Assembly (NCBI GenBank): GCA_023105745.1
Contig: JALGQZ010000013.1
Span: 7,614,105 to 7,678,104, forward strand
Direction: 5' to 3'
Source of the DNA: Austropuccinia psidii
Taxonomy: Eukaryota > Basidiomycota > Pucciniomycetes > Pucciniales > Sphaerophragmiaceae
Length of the DNA stretch: 64,000 bases
Shown here: piece after piece, positions 52,265-63,426 of the stretch
Position numbering within the stretch: the first letter of the stretch is position 1
How the letters are laid out: each line of letters starts with the position of its first letter
Notes under the pieces: model-generated
The model's database searches: none
Seen by the model: only the letters and a program-made list of their open reading frames with translations
What the model was told of the DNA's origin: nothing
Made by a program: the position numbers and the translations under genes

Positions 52265-52335
52265 GTGAGGGTTCTTTCACTTCAAATTCTTACTTTTTCC
52301 TTATTAACTGATTTTATTTGTCATATTCTTCTCAG
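52265..52335 (+). other. Intron 2 of the MULE gene (71 bp)
   Basis: GTGAGG donor, TTAACTGAT branch-like site and CTTCTCAG acceptor. It lies after the SWIM-like finger and preserves the frame. Confidence 0.75.
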
Positions 52336-52998
52336 ACTTGTTTTCAAGGTGATGATCAAATTGTTGAAAAAGAAAGAAAGAAAGAGGCCAAGCAAATATT
52401 TGAGTATATTTGGGAAGACCTTTTTCAAAGAACAATTGCAGAAATCACCCCAATTATTCAAAATTTTCAATATGTTTAGACTGGAAAAGTCCCATTTGAT
52501 CAAATTCCCAAGAGTCAAGAGGATAATGAATATTATGAAGACCCACTAGAATGCAAGAATATCTGTGGAAGGCCTCAAGGAGCCAAGAATGAAAATAAAA
52601 ATTCAAAAAAAAGAGAACCATCAAGATTTGAAATTATTTAAAGTCAATCCAAGAGAAGAGGAAGGCCCCCATCAAAAGTGACCAGTACAAAAACATCAAT
52701 ATCACAGTCAAATGTCCCCTCTCCAAATATGGAAGTGGACTCATCTGAAGATTCTGAATATTCTGAGACCTCATTTACAAAATCAATTAGTTCATCAGTT
52801 TCACTACCCTCAGCAACTGAATTAAATAATTCAGAAGTCACCCTTAGAAGTTTCAGAAGATTGGAAATTGGAAGAAATACCTCACAAAGAAAATCACACA
52901 AGACTGCCACTAGCTTGAAGATACATGATGCAATTGACTTGACCTGTGAACATTGTCAAAGCAATTATCACACAAGTGATGAATGCTCCAAGCTGTTT

Positions 52999-53076
52999 GT
53001 GAGTTTCTGATTCTTTTTAATGTATTTTCTCTTGTTTATTTTGATATTTATTCATCTTTTGGCCCTATGTTATCAG
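52999..53076 (+). other. Intron 3 of the MULE gene (78 bp)
   Basis: GTGAGT donor and GTTATCAG acceptor. It separates the Cys/His cluster of exon 3 from the OTU domain and is phase 0. Confidence 0.72.
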
Positions 53077-53617
53077 ATTCCTGGCTCAGAAGACTTTCCC
53101 AAGCTTAGATTGAAATACACATTCAAGGCTATCAATATCCAGGGTGATGGAAACTGTGGCTACCAAACAGTATCCCACTACATTTACAAGACTCAAGATC
53201 AATGGGCTGATGTCAGAGGTGACTTGGCTGAAGGAATTCAACAAAATCAAGACCTTTATGAATCCATGAACACTTTAATTCCCTGAGTATCCTCCTATTT
53301 GTAAATGATTCAATGGTATGAAGATGTTGGCCAGGCTCCAAAAAGCAAGTAAATGTACATTCCTCACATGGGGGATCCAATTGCAAATAAGTATCAAATA
53401 CCAGTTTTCTTTGTTTCTACAGTCCAATATTTTCCTTTTCCCCTTATTTCTGTCCTCCAAATGATAATCACCCCATTTTCATCTGCTTCTTGGATAGCTA
53501 TTTTCATTTTTTCCTTTGGATATAATCATTTCTAAAGTTTATCCAGTCACCCTAATCACTGTGAATTGGGAATTTTATGCCCAACCAAAAGGCCTGGGGT
53601 GGGCTGATAAATTCAGG

Positions 53618-55757
53618 TGTGAGCCTGTGAGGTATGTATAGCATACCCATAAGGCCACAAATGATTTTATATACAGCTGATTTAGTCTTCAACAGACTTT
53701 TCGATTGAATTTAAAATAAAAATAACAAAAAATAAGTATAACCTCTTTTTGGATAAACAAAGCTAAAAATATTATGTCATTTTTGGATTCTACACCAAAA
53801 ATAACCTAGGGTACACTCACAGGGTGTTATACCCCAAAAAGCTTATTTCTTATGTTATTGGAAGATTTAAGAATCTCACAGTACTAATGTAACTTTTTTA
53901 ACATTTTTTAAAAATTGTTAGAATTTGAGCTTAAATAAGCTTAAATTTAAAGTTGCAGAAGGTTTATTCAAACTTACCAAAATCTTAGTTGAAATTAAGG
54001 TGTTGTGTATACTTACTGAATTGGCTAAGGATTTGCCATACAGAATTTAAACCCTGCATGAGCTCAATTTGAAAGTGTTTAAGGCCATAGTATGGCTTTA
54101 AATAAACAAAACAACAAAATCCATGCAAAAAGGTGGGACAAAGTAAAAAGACCACACAGAGCTGGGGTACCCAACTTTGTGGATCTGTAAGGATTCAATT
54201 AAAGTTTTCCACCTGTATTGGAGGATTTTCAACCTTATTTAAACTTTAATATTAGACCTTGATCCAACCTTAAGGTTTAAATTGGTTTTATCCCAATTTG
54301 GACAGGAATTTCAAGCTTCTAAAGGGTAAATCCCAATATGCAGGCTTGAAATTCAAGTTTTGAGACCTTTCAAAGCTTAAATAAGCTTAAAACTTTCAAG
54401 TTACAAGCATCCAAACCATATCAAAAGTGAAGGTTTAGTGTGTATTGCTATTTCACATGGAAAAATAGCAATAACTTCAAAAATTCATTAAAAATCCAAT
54501 TCTTAATGGATGTGCTTAAGCCTTTCACACAGATTACAATTGAATATTATCTATATATAGATTCAAATTCAAGTATCTTTTAAAAACCTATTTCCTGGGT
54601 AATTAGCCTGGAAATTTACTCTTTCATAATTAATTCAAAATTGAGTTTAAGAAATTTCTGCTTGAAACTCTATTTTTAAGTTTTTCATGTGATGAAATTT
54701 AATATAAGTAAGCTTATTTTATATTAAAACTTAAAATAATTAACTTAGATGAGGATTAAAGCTACTTGGAAGAAAGAAAACACTGGTAACTTTAAATTGG
54801 AATTAAAAATAAGTTACTATAAGTTAAGAACCTTATTTTTAAACATGGTTTTTTCAGTTTTGACTTGAGAACGCCCTCTATATTCATTATGAATAATGAG
54901 AACTGCTCTGTAGACATAAAAAAAGTTTTTTCATCACTGTTTTTGTCCATCAAAAATTATCAATCCAATCATATTAGACATTTAAACAGGTAAAGTTTTA
55001 TTATATATATAATCTTATTATTACAGTATTTCCTAAGTATTTTATTCTTTATAAATCTTAAATTCAAGAATTGAAATCATAGAAATTAGATTATTGTTGT
55101 AATCACCTATAATATAGTATATTTTATAAAATTATTGTCTTTAAAATATCTTTTAAAATCCACAAATTCCTCTCAAAAACTCTTTAATCATATTTTTTTA
55201 TCATAAAAAGGTGTTTTATCATTAAAATATTGATTTTTGGCGTGTTTTTAACTTATAATTATTATTCAATATAATAGCTTTTGTTGTTTGACTTGTTGTA
55301 TTAAATAAATATTATAAGTACATTTTATCTAAAATTCTATATCTTTTTTATCTATTATTAGTTTTTTTATATAGAATTTTTCTATAAGAATTATTTCTGC
55401 ACAGTGTGTGTTATGATTATTTTATAAATAATATTTTTATATTATTTATAACTGGTTAAATATTTATATTTTCCACATGTAATTGTCTCATTAAGAGCTT
55501 TGCACTTCTTATTGTTATAGTTGTCAGTGACTATAACAATAATAGAATAATTATAGTTTATTATAATTATTAAATTTTTTTTATTATTATATTATATAAT
55601 AAAAATTAAATTTATTTTTTTATATATAATTGTTTGTAATAATTATATTTAAATTTGTGGTTATAATGTATTATCATATTATATTTTTCTACTGAGGACA
55701 GTCATAGTACTCTTGATATTGTTACTATTATCAATAGTTTCATAGAAAAACCTTACA
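53618..55757 (+). repeat. Solo LTR, family 1, plus orientation, at the OTU end (2140 bp)
   Basis: Starts TGTGAGCCTGTGAGG and ends ATAGAAAAACCTTACA, the reverse complement of the LTRs at 6664-8799 and 31847-34008. It begins directly after an OTU-like stretch ending GLGWADKFR. The flanks TCAGG (53613-53617) and TTAAG (55758-55762) match at only three of five bases, so the duplication is eroded or the boundary is off by a little. Confidence 0.88.
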
Positions 55758-56496
55758 TTAAGAAAAACAGGATGTTATATTTGTCCAATCTTCTTCCCCC
55801 CCTCAGAAAAGACCAACTTTTTTGGATGTTTCTTCAGATTGATTGATTTTTGTATATAAAATTTATGCCAATTATCCCCATCCTCAGTCCTATTTTTTGC
55901 TTAAATCCCACATCAGTCCCCTTTTTTATCAAACATGTGGCACTTTTGTACTTAAAAAAAGTCATACTACAAACAAGAAAAAAAACATTTGAACAAAAAC
56001 ACTTATTGCACCTTGACTTGTTGTCCCACCAAAAAAATTCCCCCAATTCATAGGCTTCTGGTTCTTTATTGTCCAGATTGAACCCTTAATTTTCAAAAAA
56101 ATTGAAGGAAATTCATAAGTGGGAAATTTTTATATTAATTTTTTAAAAATACTCATATTATAAAGACAGGAAAAAAACATCTAAAAAAACACTTTTTGCA
56201 CCTTCACTTGTCCCACCAAAAAAAATTCCCAAAATTATGGGCTTCTGGTTCTTTATTCTCCATATTGAACCCTTCATTTCAAAAAAAATATGAAGTAAAT
56301 TCATAACTGGAAAGATTTTAAATTAATTTTCTTGAAAAATATGCCATTTTGTCATATTGGCCAAAAGAAAAATATGAAAAAATTTGTGGGTATTGACATC
56401 CCATGTTGGGAAAAATATGTCAAAAAAATTAAAAAAAACCTCAAAACTGATCCTGAGGAATTGTTTTTGAAAAATGAGGTCACTTACATGTTTTTA
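55758..56496 (+). other. Right arm of the MULE, non-coding
   Basis: Continues the MULE after the solo LTR. It begins with a possible last few OTU-frame residues and then has no supported gene. The 67- and 70-residue open frames at 55834-56053 overlap on opposite strands and lie partly in the duplicated sequence. Confidence 0.5.
55945..56330 (+). repeat. 190-bp tandem duplication in the MULE right arm
   Basis: The block containing TTGCACCTTGACTTG, TCCCACCAAAAAAATTCCC, GGCTTCTGGTTCTTTATT and ATTGAACCCTT occurs at about 55945-56134 and again 190 bp later at about 56135-56330, with moderate divergence between the copies. Confidence 0.85.
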
Positions 56497-56548
56497 CCAT
56501 AAAATTATGTGTTTTTACTAAAAGCTTATGTATGTTGACCACCACCCT
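56497..56548 (+). repeat. Right terminal inverted repeat of the MULE
   Basis: ATGTGTTTTTACTAAAAGCT to CACCACCCT, inverted relative to the left tip. Copies of the subterminal motif in reverse (CTTACATGTTTTT at 56483-56495, TTATGTGTTTTT at 56505-56516) continue the pattern of the left end. Confidence 0.65.
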
Positions 56549-58169
56549 AAAATAATTATATTAATAATTTAATATTGAATATATTAGGGATAATTATTAT
56601 TGTTACCAACTAATGATAATAGCATGAAAAATTGTTAATTCATAGGAAATAACAGATTTTAAGCAGAGGTTTATTAGTATTAAAGTCATACACAAATATC
56701 AATACTATTAATGATTATAAAAAAATTGGGGAGAAATTATGATGGAAATAATTATAATAAGATGAAAATATCTTACTTTCAACACTTGATATAATAATAA
56801 CTAATTATTTCACACCTCAAGAAGTAAATAAAACTTTTTTAAGAATGAATTTTCAATTATAAATAGTGAGAAATACAATTTTTACTATTCAACGTGGAGT
56901 TAGAGATTTTTAAGAATATTTAAGAATTTCAATAAAAATATTAATATAATCACTAAATATTAAGTAATTATTTAATGCTATAGATTTACTATTTTATAAT
57001 ATAAGAGCTTTATATAACATGACAAAGTGCATTAACTTTATATTTAATATTTTATTGTATTTGAGGGAGACATAGGGGAAGAAGGGGTCTTTATTTAGTA
57101 AATTTCCTTTCTTCTAGTAATCAGATACCTCAAAGCCCACATTTTTTGACAATATTCATGGGAAGCAATAATGATTTCAAGTTTTGGTTATGATTACATC
57201 ATTTTGAAACTGTTTTATATCATTATTGCACCAGATTTTGAAGTTATCACTATAGATTTGATTTTTTGACATAATAAGTCTGGTAAATGATCAATTTTTG
57301 TGAATTGAGGTAGCTTTGATTTCAAAATATCAAGATCCACCAGTTTTATCTCTTATACAACTGTTCAGCTTAAATTAAGATTACAGTTAAAGATTAAAAA
57401 TGATCATTTTTAAGCTTTAAATTTACGCATTAATCAGTTTTAAGTTTTTTATGCAACTGAAAATCAGAGAGAAAATTCTAATATCTTGGAATGCTCTAAA
57501 TAAGTAACCAAGAGGATTTCATTTTATAATTAAAACACTATTTTTCTTATTTTTCTTGTAAGCTATCTTTTCTGTTGATATTTACTCTTTCAAACTTTGA
57601 ACCATGATTTCATGGGGTTATAGCTTGAATATAATGATGAAAATTATGCAATTATTAACATATCAGCTATTCAAACATGAATATCTCCAATCTTTTAAGG
57701 TTGGATGGCTGTTGGTTTCAAGTGGTCAACTGGTATTGCTTTTTTGGTTGAATTCTCTTTATTATTTGTAAATTTATTTATAACTGTATTCTGAAAGTTG
57801 TTTAGTGGTCAATTTAGTTTTGGATAATATTTTTATTATTTTTATTTCAAAAGATAGGATCTGAAAACCATTAATATATGCACAAATCATAAAATTGCAT
57901 AGATCCTTGTATCTCAGAAAGTATTGGGCTTATGGATGAGACATCCAATGCTTCATATATGTGATTTTACGTAAGAACTCCATTAGTTAAATTTATTTCA
58001 TATGTCTAATAATTGCTTTCTGCAATAATCAAGATTTTATTCATTTTCAAGGAATCTCCTTATTTTCACTGATTTTCAGTAATCAATTTTCAATTATTGT
58101 TATCATCATAAGGTTTATAAATTTTTTGTGACCTTTTTTGGGTTTTGGTCATATATCAAACGCATCACA
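56549..58169. other. AT-rich stretch, probably a decayed LTR
   Basis: No gene. The end, GTGACCTTTTTTGGG (about 58130) then CATCACA at 58162-58168, parallels the end of the solo LTR at 61783 (GTGGCCTATTTGGG then GGCTCACA) and is followed by integrase-tail sequence in the matching orientation. Where this LTR starts cannot be told. Confidence 0.42.
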
Positions 58170-58640
58170 GTAATCCAATGTTAATAATGGGCTCCAGAAT
58201 TTTTTTCCAATACTGAGGGTGACTTTACTCTTGTGGAATATTAAATGGGGATTCAGGATACCTTCACTGCAGCTAGGAGTGTCACCTAATCATTTTATTT
58301 ATGTTGCCTGCCATATATCTATAATATCATTCTCATTTTTTCAGTATTCTGTATCATAATTTCAGAAAGCTCATCTGGTTGAGCTGATAGTCTTTTCAAA
58401 GTTCCACTTTGAACTCTAGTATTTAGTAATGGATAATCCAAAATTATGAAGTAAATTAAGAGATCTGTCATTTATTTTTATTCTTGCAACTCCATAGTAT
58501 GTCATGATATAATTCCAGAAGGACTTTTCAGTATCTCTTTCAATTTCTTCTTGGTGACATGGTAGGAATCTGACACTTTTTATGAATCTGTCCACTCACC
58601 AGGGAGAATATTGTGTAAATTGCCACAGATTTACTTCACA
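58170..58640 (-). pseudogene. Integrase fragment of a gypsy element
   Basis: The minus strand reads VDRFIKSVRFLPCHQEEIER, then WNYIMTYYGVARIKINDRSL in 58400-58620, matching the D integrase core (SVRFLPCHKED-like and IISDRDPKF). Nearer 58210-58260 KGILNPHLIFHK matches the [14 protein letters not shown] block. The second catalytic Asp (NDRS) is present. Stops interrupt it, and both ends of the element are missing or unrecognisable. Confidence 0.75.
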
Positions 58641-59021
58641 TAAAGTAAGATAAAATTCAAGCACAGGTCAAGAAAAAAATCAAGGGAACATTGCGCTTAT
58701 GTCACAGTAAGGTCCTACACAGAATCCTGTGAAATTTACTAATATTTTTTCCCCTGTGCCTTCCACTGAGATTCCTCAGCAGCCCCCAAGCCCCTGCAAC
58801 AAGCCCAAGGCTTAACACAAGACCCACATTTTTCCACACACACTTCAAAGAGGTCATTCAACCAGTCTTGATTTAGATTTTTCAATGGAGCTCCACAACA
58901 GAGGAGGGGTGTGTTGAATTCCCTGGGACCTCCATAAAAAAACTTGGAATTAGCAGGATTGAAAAGCTTCCTTCAGCCACACAATTCTTTGGGTGTGTAT
59001 GTGTGACACATGCACACAACC
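58641..59021. other. GC-richer non-repeat stretch
   Basis: 58745-58830 is clearly richer in C than its surroundings (CAGCCCCCAAGCCCCTGCAA). No open frame, LTR or known RNA is recognised. It ends in the hairpin at 58984-59031. Confidence 0.5.
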
Positions 59022-59031
59022 GCCAAAGAAT
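58984..59031. repeat. Inverted repeat (hairpin) at the edge of a tandem unit
   Basis: The outer arms ATTCTTTGG (58984-58992) and CCAAAGAAT (59023-59031) are exact complements. Between them GTGTGTATGTGTGACACATGCACAC is a near-palindrome with one mismatched pair. Confidence 0.8.
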
Positions 59032-62000
59032 GAAAGAATTATGATTGTTTTGGAATTTTCAATCCAAATGATGGGATTATGGAAATTTCCATGTTAAATA
59101 TACACTGAGGTTTGTGTCACTTCCAATCATTTTATTTTTACCTAAAGGTTTGATACACCAATAGTGGATATCAGTTTTTGACATTGAATTACTATTTTTG
59201 ATGTGAAAATAGGTTGAGGGGACAAAGGAAATCAAAGACAGAAAGGGAACCCCAATTTCTGATTTTTCTGAGGAATAGATATTCTTAGAGCTAGAATTAA
59301 GGTACCAATAATTTAATCAAAGTACTTTTATAACCTTTTCACTCAGACCAAGTCTCATTAAATCATGAGAAAATGGCAAATAACCTGCCTTTTGATTTTC
59401 CAAGTCTGTAATAAGAAGTTCTGACTCCTGCAACCAAGTCCATTATTATTTGTTTTCCATGTATAAGCCCAAAAAATATAAACTACAACCCTTTTGGGGC
59501 TAGTATCCATAAGACATTTACTTACAATATGTATAAAATGAGGTAAAAATTCATGAATTAATGAAAATACAATTATTAATTAATATTTCTGAGACTTCAA
59601 GTATCAATGAAGAATAGAATAATCCAAAATCAAATCAAAAATAATTATGACTTCCTAAGAAAGGCCAAAGAATGAAATAATTGTGATTGTTGTTGCATTT
59701 TAAAGTCAAATTATGGGAATATGAAAATTTCCATGTTAAATATACACTGAGGTTTATGTCACTTACATTCAATTTTTGTTACATAAAGGTTTGATAAACC
59801 CATAGTGGAAATAAATATTTGACCTTTAATTACTATCTTTGATGTGAAAATGGCTTGAGGGGTGTAAGATGTGACTATGAAACTGATGATAATATTACTA
59901 TTAATCAACAGTACTATGTCTGTTCTTATGAAATATAATAATAAATATTGTTATAACCACAATTAAATAATTATAAAATTATTTCTTTCACGTGTTATAC
60001 ACTACTAGTGATTATAACAGTGAGCAGTAATTGTCTACAAGAATCAATTACATGAATAATTTAATAATAAAAACTTCTTTTATTAAAATAATAAAATTAT
60101 TTTAATATATAATTATCTTTTGCAAGAATAATTATAAAGATAATTCTTGAAGAAAACTATTACTAGAGAAAAACTTTAAGAATTAAAGATAAATGACTCA
60201 CTAATACTCCAAAGAACTTATTGATAGATAAAAGTAGAGAAATTTGACGGAGAATTGTGGATTTAAGAGATCAAAATGATTTACAGCAGGATTACAACAA
60301 TATATAGTTGGATTCTATTATTTCACGTATTTCTGATTGATTCTGAAAGATTTAAAACACTTAAGAATAGTTTAACTAATACTTACTTGTTGGTAACAAT
60401 GATATAAAATGATAATAAGATGATGATGCGGAAAAAACAGCAAGAGAAGGTCTCTTTTAAGTCAACAACAGCTCACAGAGGCGTTCCATGAAGCAAACTG
60501 AAAAACCAGTGAATGAGAAAGCATTAAACACTTTTTGGATTAGTACTTACATCATCTGTTGTCACGTAAAATTGTCATAATTGCTTAATTGATGCTTTTA
60601 CGTGACTACCAACCCCAATATGGTTAAGAATAAAAGGAGTAACATATGTAAATCTTCTTTTATTCCATAGTAGTCAGTGATTTCCCAAATTTATCAATGT
60701 TATTGACAATTTCATCACAGGTTGTATTTACTGTGAATTTTTGAAGATTCAGTGTTTCACGTAGAATAACCAAAAATGGACTGTAAGTAAAACTTTTAAT
60801 TTTACTAGTAAAACTGTAATTCTTTTTGGTTGTACCATAGATAATACAGTTCTCAATTGGTCCTGAATGTTTCAGAAAGATTAATTAAGAATTGTATTTT
60901 GAATGGATTTTTGAAGTTTTTACCTCATTTCTACATAGAATTGCAAATATCAGTGTTTGACTGGTTGCTATGAAGTAAATCGATGGATACAAGTCCAAAA
61001 AGGGTTTTAATTACTCTTTTGGGGCTTATCCATGGAAATTCATTAGTAATTGACATGGTTACAGGAGTGTAAGTAGCTCTTTACCTCCTTGGAACGTGAA
61101 AATAGCAGGTTATTTGCTATTTTCTGGTGTTTACAGTAGTTGTAACTTGGTAACCAAGTTCCCAAAGAGGTTTAGTTTACCAATTGGGTCAAGATCAACC
61201 ATGGAACCAAGCTTGGAGCTATCCACGCCTCTGGGGCCTCAGAAGTTGGGTACCCTGGCTCTCTTTGATGTCTTTCGTCCCCCTTGCTTATTTTTCACGT
61301 CAAAATAGAAATTTAAGCTTCAAGTGAGATATCCACTATTGGTGTACCAAAAGTGCATGTAAGAATAACATAATATTAAGTGCTCAAAACATGTATAACA
61401 CTATTTTTAGTGTATATGTAACATGGGATTTCTCACTTTCCCATTATTTTGGCTTAAAATCAAGAAAAACAAATATTTTCACGGATCTTTTATGTGGTAT
61501 TAATGATGTGGTGTTGAAGTATTTTCCATATTACCACCTCAAAGAGTTAATTTGAGCTTATTCACTCTATGGAGCTACCCTGGGTGAATTTTTGTGTAGA
61601 ATCCAAATCTGGCCTTAAATCCATGGATTTACTTACTCAATAAAAAGTTATTCATCTTTTCTGAAATCAAAAAATGATGAATTTTGAATATATGCATGAT
61701 TTATGAGTTATGTATAATTCAAAATTTCTTTTTAAGATAATTGTGGCCTATTTGGGTATGTAAAATATACCTCAAGGCTCACAAGGGGACAAAAGACATC
61801 AAAGATAGCCAGGGAATCCCAATTTCTGATGTTTCTGAAGCATAGATCTTCCTAGAGCTAGAATTAAGGTACCAATGATTCAATCAAAGTAACTTTAGAA
61901 ACTTTTTACTAATACCAAGTCTCATTAAGTAATAAGAAAATAGAAAATAAGCTGCCATCTGATGTTCCAAGGCTGTAATAAGCAACTCTAACTCCTGAAA

Positions 62001-62224
62001 CCAAGTAAATATTGATTTTTTCCCATGTATAAGCCCAAAAACATTAATTAAAGCCCTTTTGGGGCTAGTTTCAATAAGCAATCTAATTACACTATGTAGA
62101 AAAGGAGGTAAAAATTCATTAATTCATTAAAAATACAATTATTAATTAATATTTTTAGAAGATTTAAGTATCAATGGTGAAAAATGATAATTCAAACTCA
62201 AACAAAATATAATTATGACTTCCT
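59022..62224. repeat. Tandem duplication, 642-bp period, split by a solo LTR
   Basis: Unit 1 is 59022-59663. Unit 2 starts at 59664 with the same GCCAAAGAATGAAA and runs to 59862, then resumes after the solo LTR at 61784-62224. Shared blocks include CCATGTTAAATATACACTGA, GAGCTAGAATTAAGGTACCA and ATAATTATGACTTCCTAA. On the minus strand both units keep a related coding-like frame ending LLIT-LE-Q, LMRLG-S-K then TGA. Confidence 0.88.
59863..61783 (-). repeat. Solo LTR, relative of family 1, inside tandem unit 2 (1921 bp)
   Basis: Starts TGTAAGATGTGACTATGAAAC and ends CTCAAGGCTCACA, with a perfect AGGGG duplication at 59858-59862 and 61784-61788. Its edges resemble family 1 but the body is diverged. 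The 70-residue open frame at 61096-61308 sits inside the LTR and is not supported as a gene. Confidence 0.92.
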
Positions 62225-63420
62225 AATTTAAATTGAAAACTTTCACTACAGTCAATCTTTGATCATTCTGCATTGGGCACTGAATCATTGAAAATTTCAC
62301 AGAAAATAAAACCTGTGATTCAATTTTTAAAAAAATTGATAGCTTTGAGACAAAAAGGTTTATCTTGAAATAAAGCAAGATTTGGAGTAGTAACTATTTA
62401 TTTCTTAACCATTAATGGGCTGGTAGTCATATAAAATGACTTTATTGAGTAATTATGATACTTTCAAATGACAAAAAGTGATTGAATCATGAATTAAAAT
62501 AGTTAAACTGGCCCATAACTCATTTTTTACCTATCTTTCTCTATTGAATTCCTCAGAAATCTGTTTTATATTTAAAAGAAGCCCATTATTTCTTTTTTTC
62601 AAATATTCATTCTATCATCATTCAGCTAAATAATTATATCATCAAGACCACCTGTAAGTATCAGTTATCAAATAATTCTTAAGTGTTTCAGGAATTTCAA
62701 ATCAATGAGAAAGAAATGAAAACATAGGATATTACTATTCAAAATAGTATTATAGCTATAAATTTGTGTGTTATTGCTTTACTCCAACTTTTGATTTTTT
62801 TAATGAATAAATAATTGGTTGTGGTATTTCATACCTTTTTGGGATAGCTTCAAGCACATTGAGGGTGGAAAATCTTAACATATCAAGCTTAAATTGGTTA
62901 ATTTAGGAACTCCCAGCTCAAAGGATACTCTCAAAATAATAGAATTCAAATCGTAATATCAATAGTATGGAACAAAGGAGAATTTAGGATTTAGTCTAAA
63001 AATGAAAATAAAATAAAGAAAAGATGTTATAAATTAATCAAAAAATAAATCGATTACATTGCATGAAGCTACAAAAAATGAATTAAATCTAATCTTTACA
63101 TATTAAAGGTAAGAATGTAGCATTAGATACACCCTACAACCACCATAATAATTATATTACTAACCTTTACAGTCAGAAAAATATCATTTATCTAATAAGA
63201 TGAGCTAAAAAAGTATCAATACACATCCATGGTATAAAAAGATGGAAGCAAATCAAACCTCAGTCAGCTTCACGCATGGAAGATTCCATAAAGGCTTGAA
63301 ATAATTCCAATTATGCACAATCATAATGAAAAAAATGACGCAGTAATTGTAATAACTCACCTCAGATCTAAATTAACACCAAATAAATTATTATAAGGTT
63401 AAATCATTAAAATAATGAAA
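62225..63420. other. AT-rich sequence without recognised features
   Basis: I see no open frame of note, LTR edge, tRNA or inverted repeat here. Confidence 0.5.
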
Positions 63421-63426
63421 AATGGT

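Larger units (their letters stand above)
50627..53617 (+). pseudogene. MULE transposase fused to an OTU cysteine protease domain (decayed, three introns)
   Basis: Start ATG at 50627 in context CAAAAATG. Exons 50627-51630, 51713-52264, 52336-52998 and 53077-53617; all three introns are phase 0. Residues 47-96 hold a FAR1/WRKY-GCM1-like finger (C47, C70, H94, H96). The MULE domain begins with the first catalytic Asp at residue 217 (LMDCTYKSNKYKMPLF); the second should be in a TDRD motif near 51475, where a 1-bp frameshift leaves only RDLALKN; the Glu is in RVEGAHAMVECWL (exon 2). A SWIM-like finger, GIPCKH, follows (about 52170). Exon 3 is Ser-rich with a short Cys/His cluster (CEHCQSNYHTSDEC). 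Exon 4 is OTU-like: GDGNCGYQTVSHY (Cys about 53155) and GYNHF (His about 53528). In-frame stops include 50861, 52094, about 52247, 52478, 52640 and 53284. Confidence 0.83.
50020..56548 (+). mobile_element. Mutator-like DNA transposon (MULE) with OTU-protease gene, interrupted by a solo LTR
   Basis: Imperfect terminal inverted repeats of about 50 bp begin GGGT at 50020 and end ACCCT at 56548; AAAATAA flanks both ends (50013-50019 and 56549-56555). Inside is one plus-strand gene (50627-53617) with MULE transposase and OTU domains, then a retrotransposon solo LTR (53618-55757), then a non-coding right arm with a 190-bp tandem duplication. Without the LTR the element would be about 4.4 kb. The gene carries many stops, so it is a dead copy. 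MULEs usually duplicate 8-11 bp, so a 7-bp match in AT-rich DNA is only moderate support for the exact ends. Confidence 0.78.

Noticed and set aside
53608..55765. A perfect target-site duplication around the plus-orientation solo LTR
   Set aside because: TCAGG and TTAAG agree at only three of five bases, so it was not called.
61096..61308. 70-residue plus-strand open frame
   Set aside because: Lies wholly inside the solo LTR at 59863-61783 and shows no domain.
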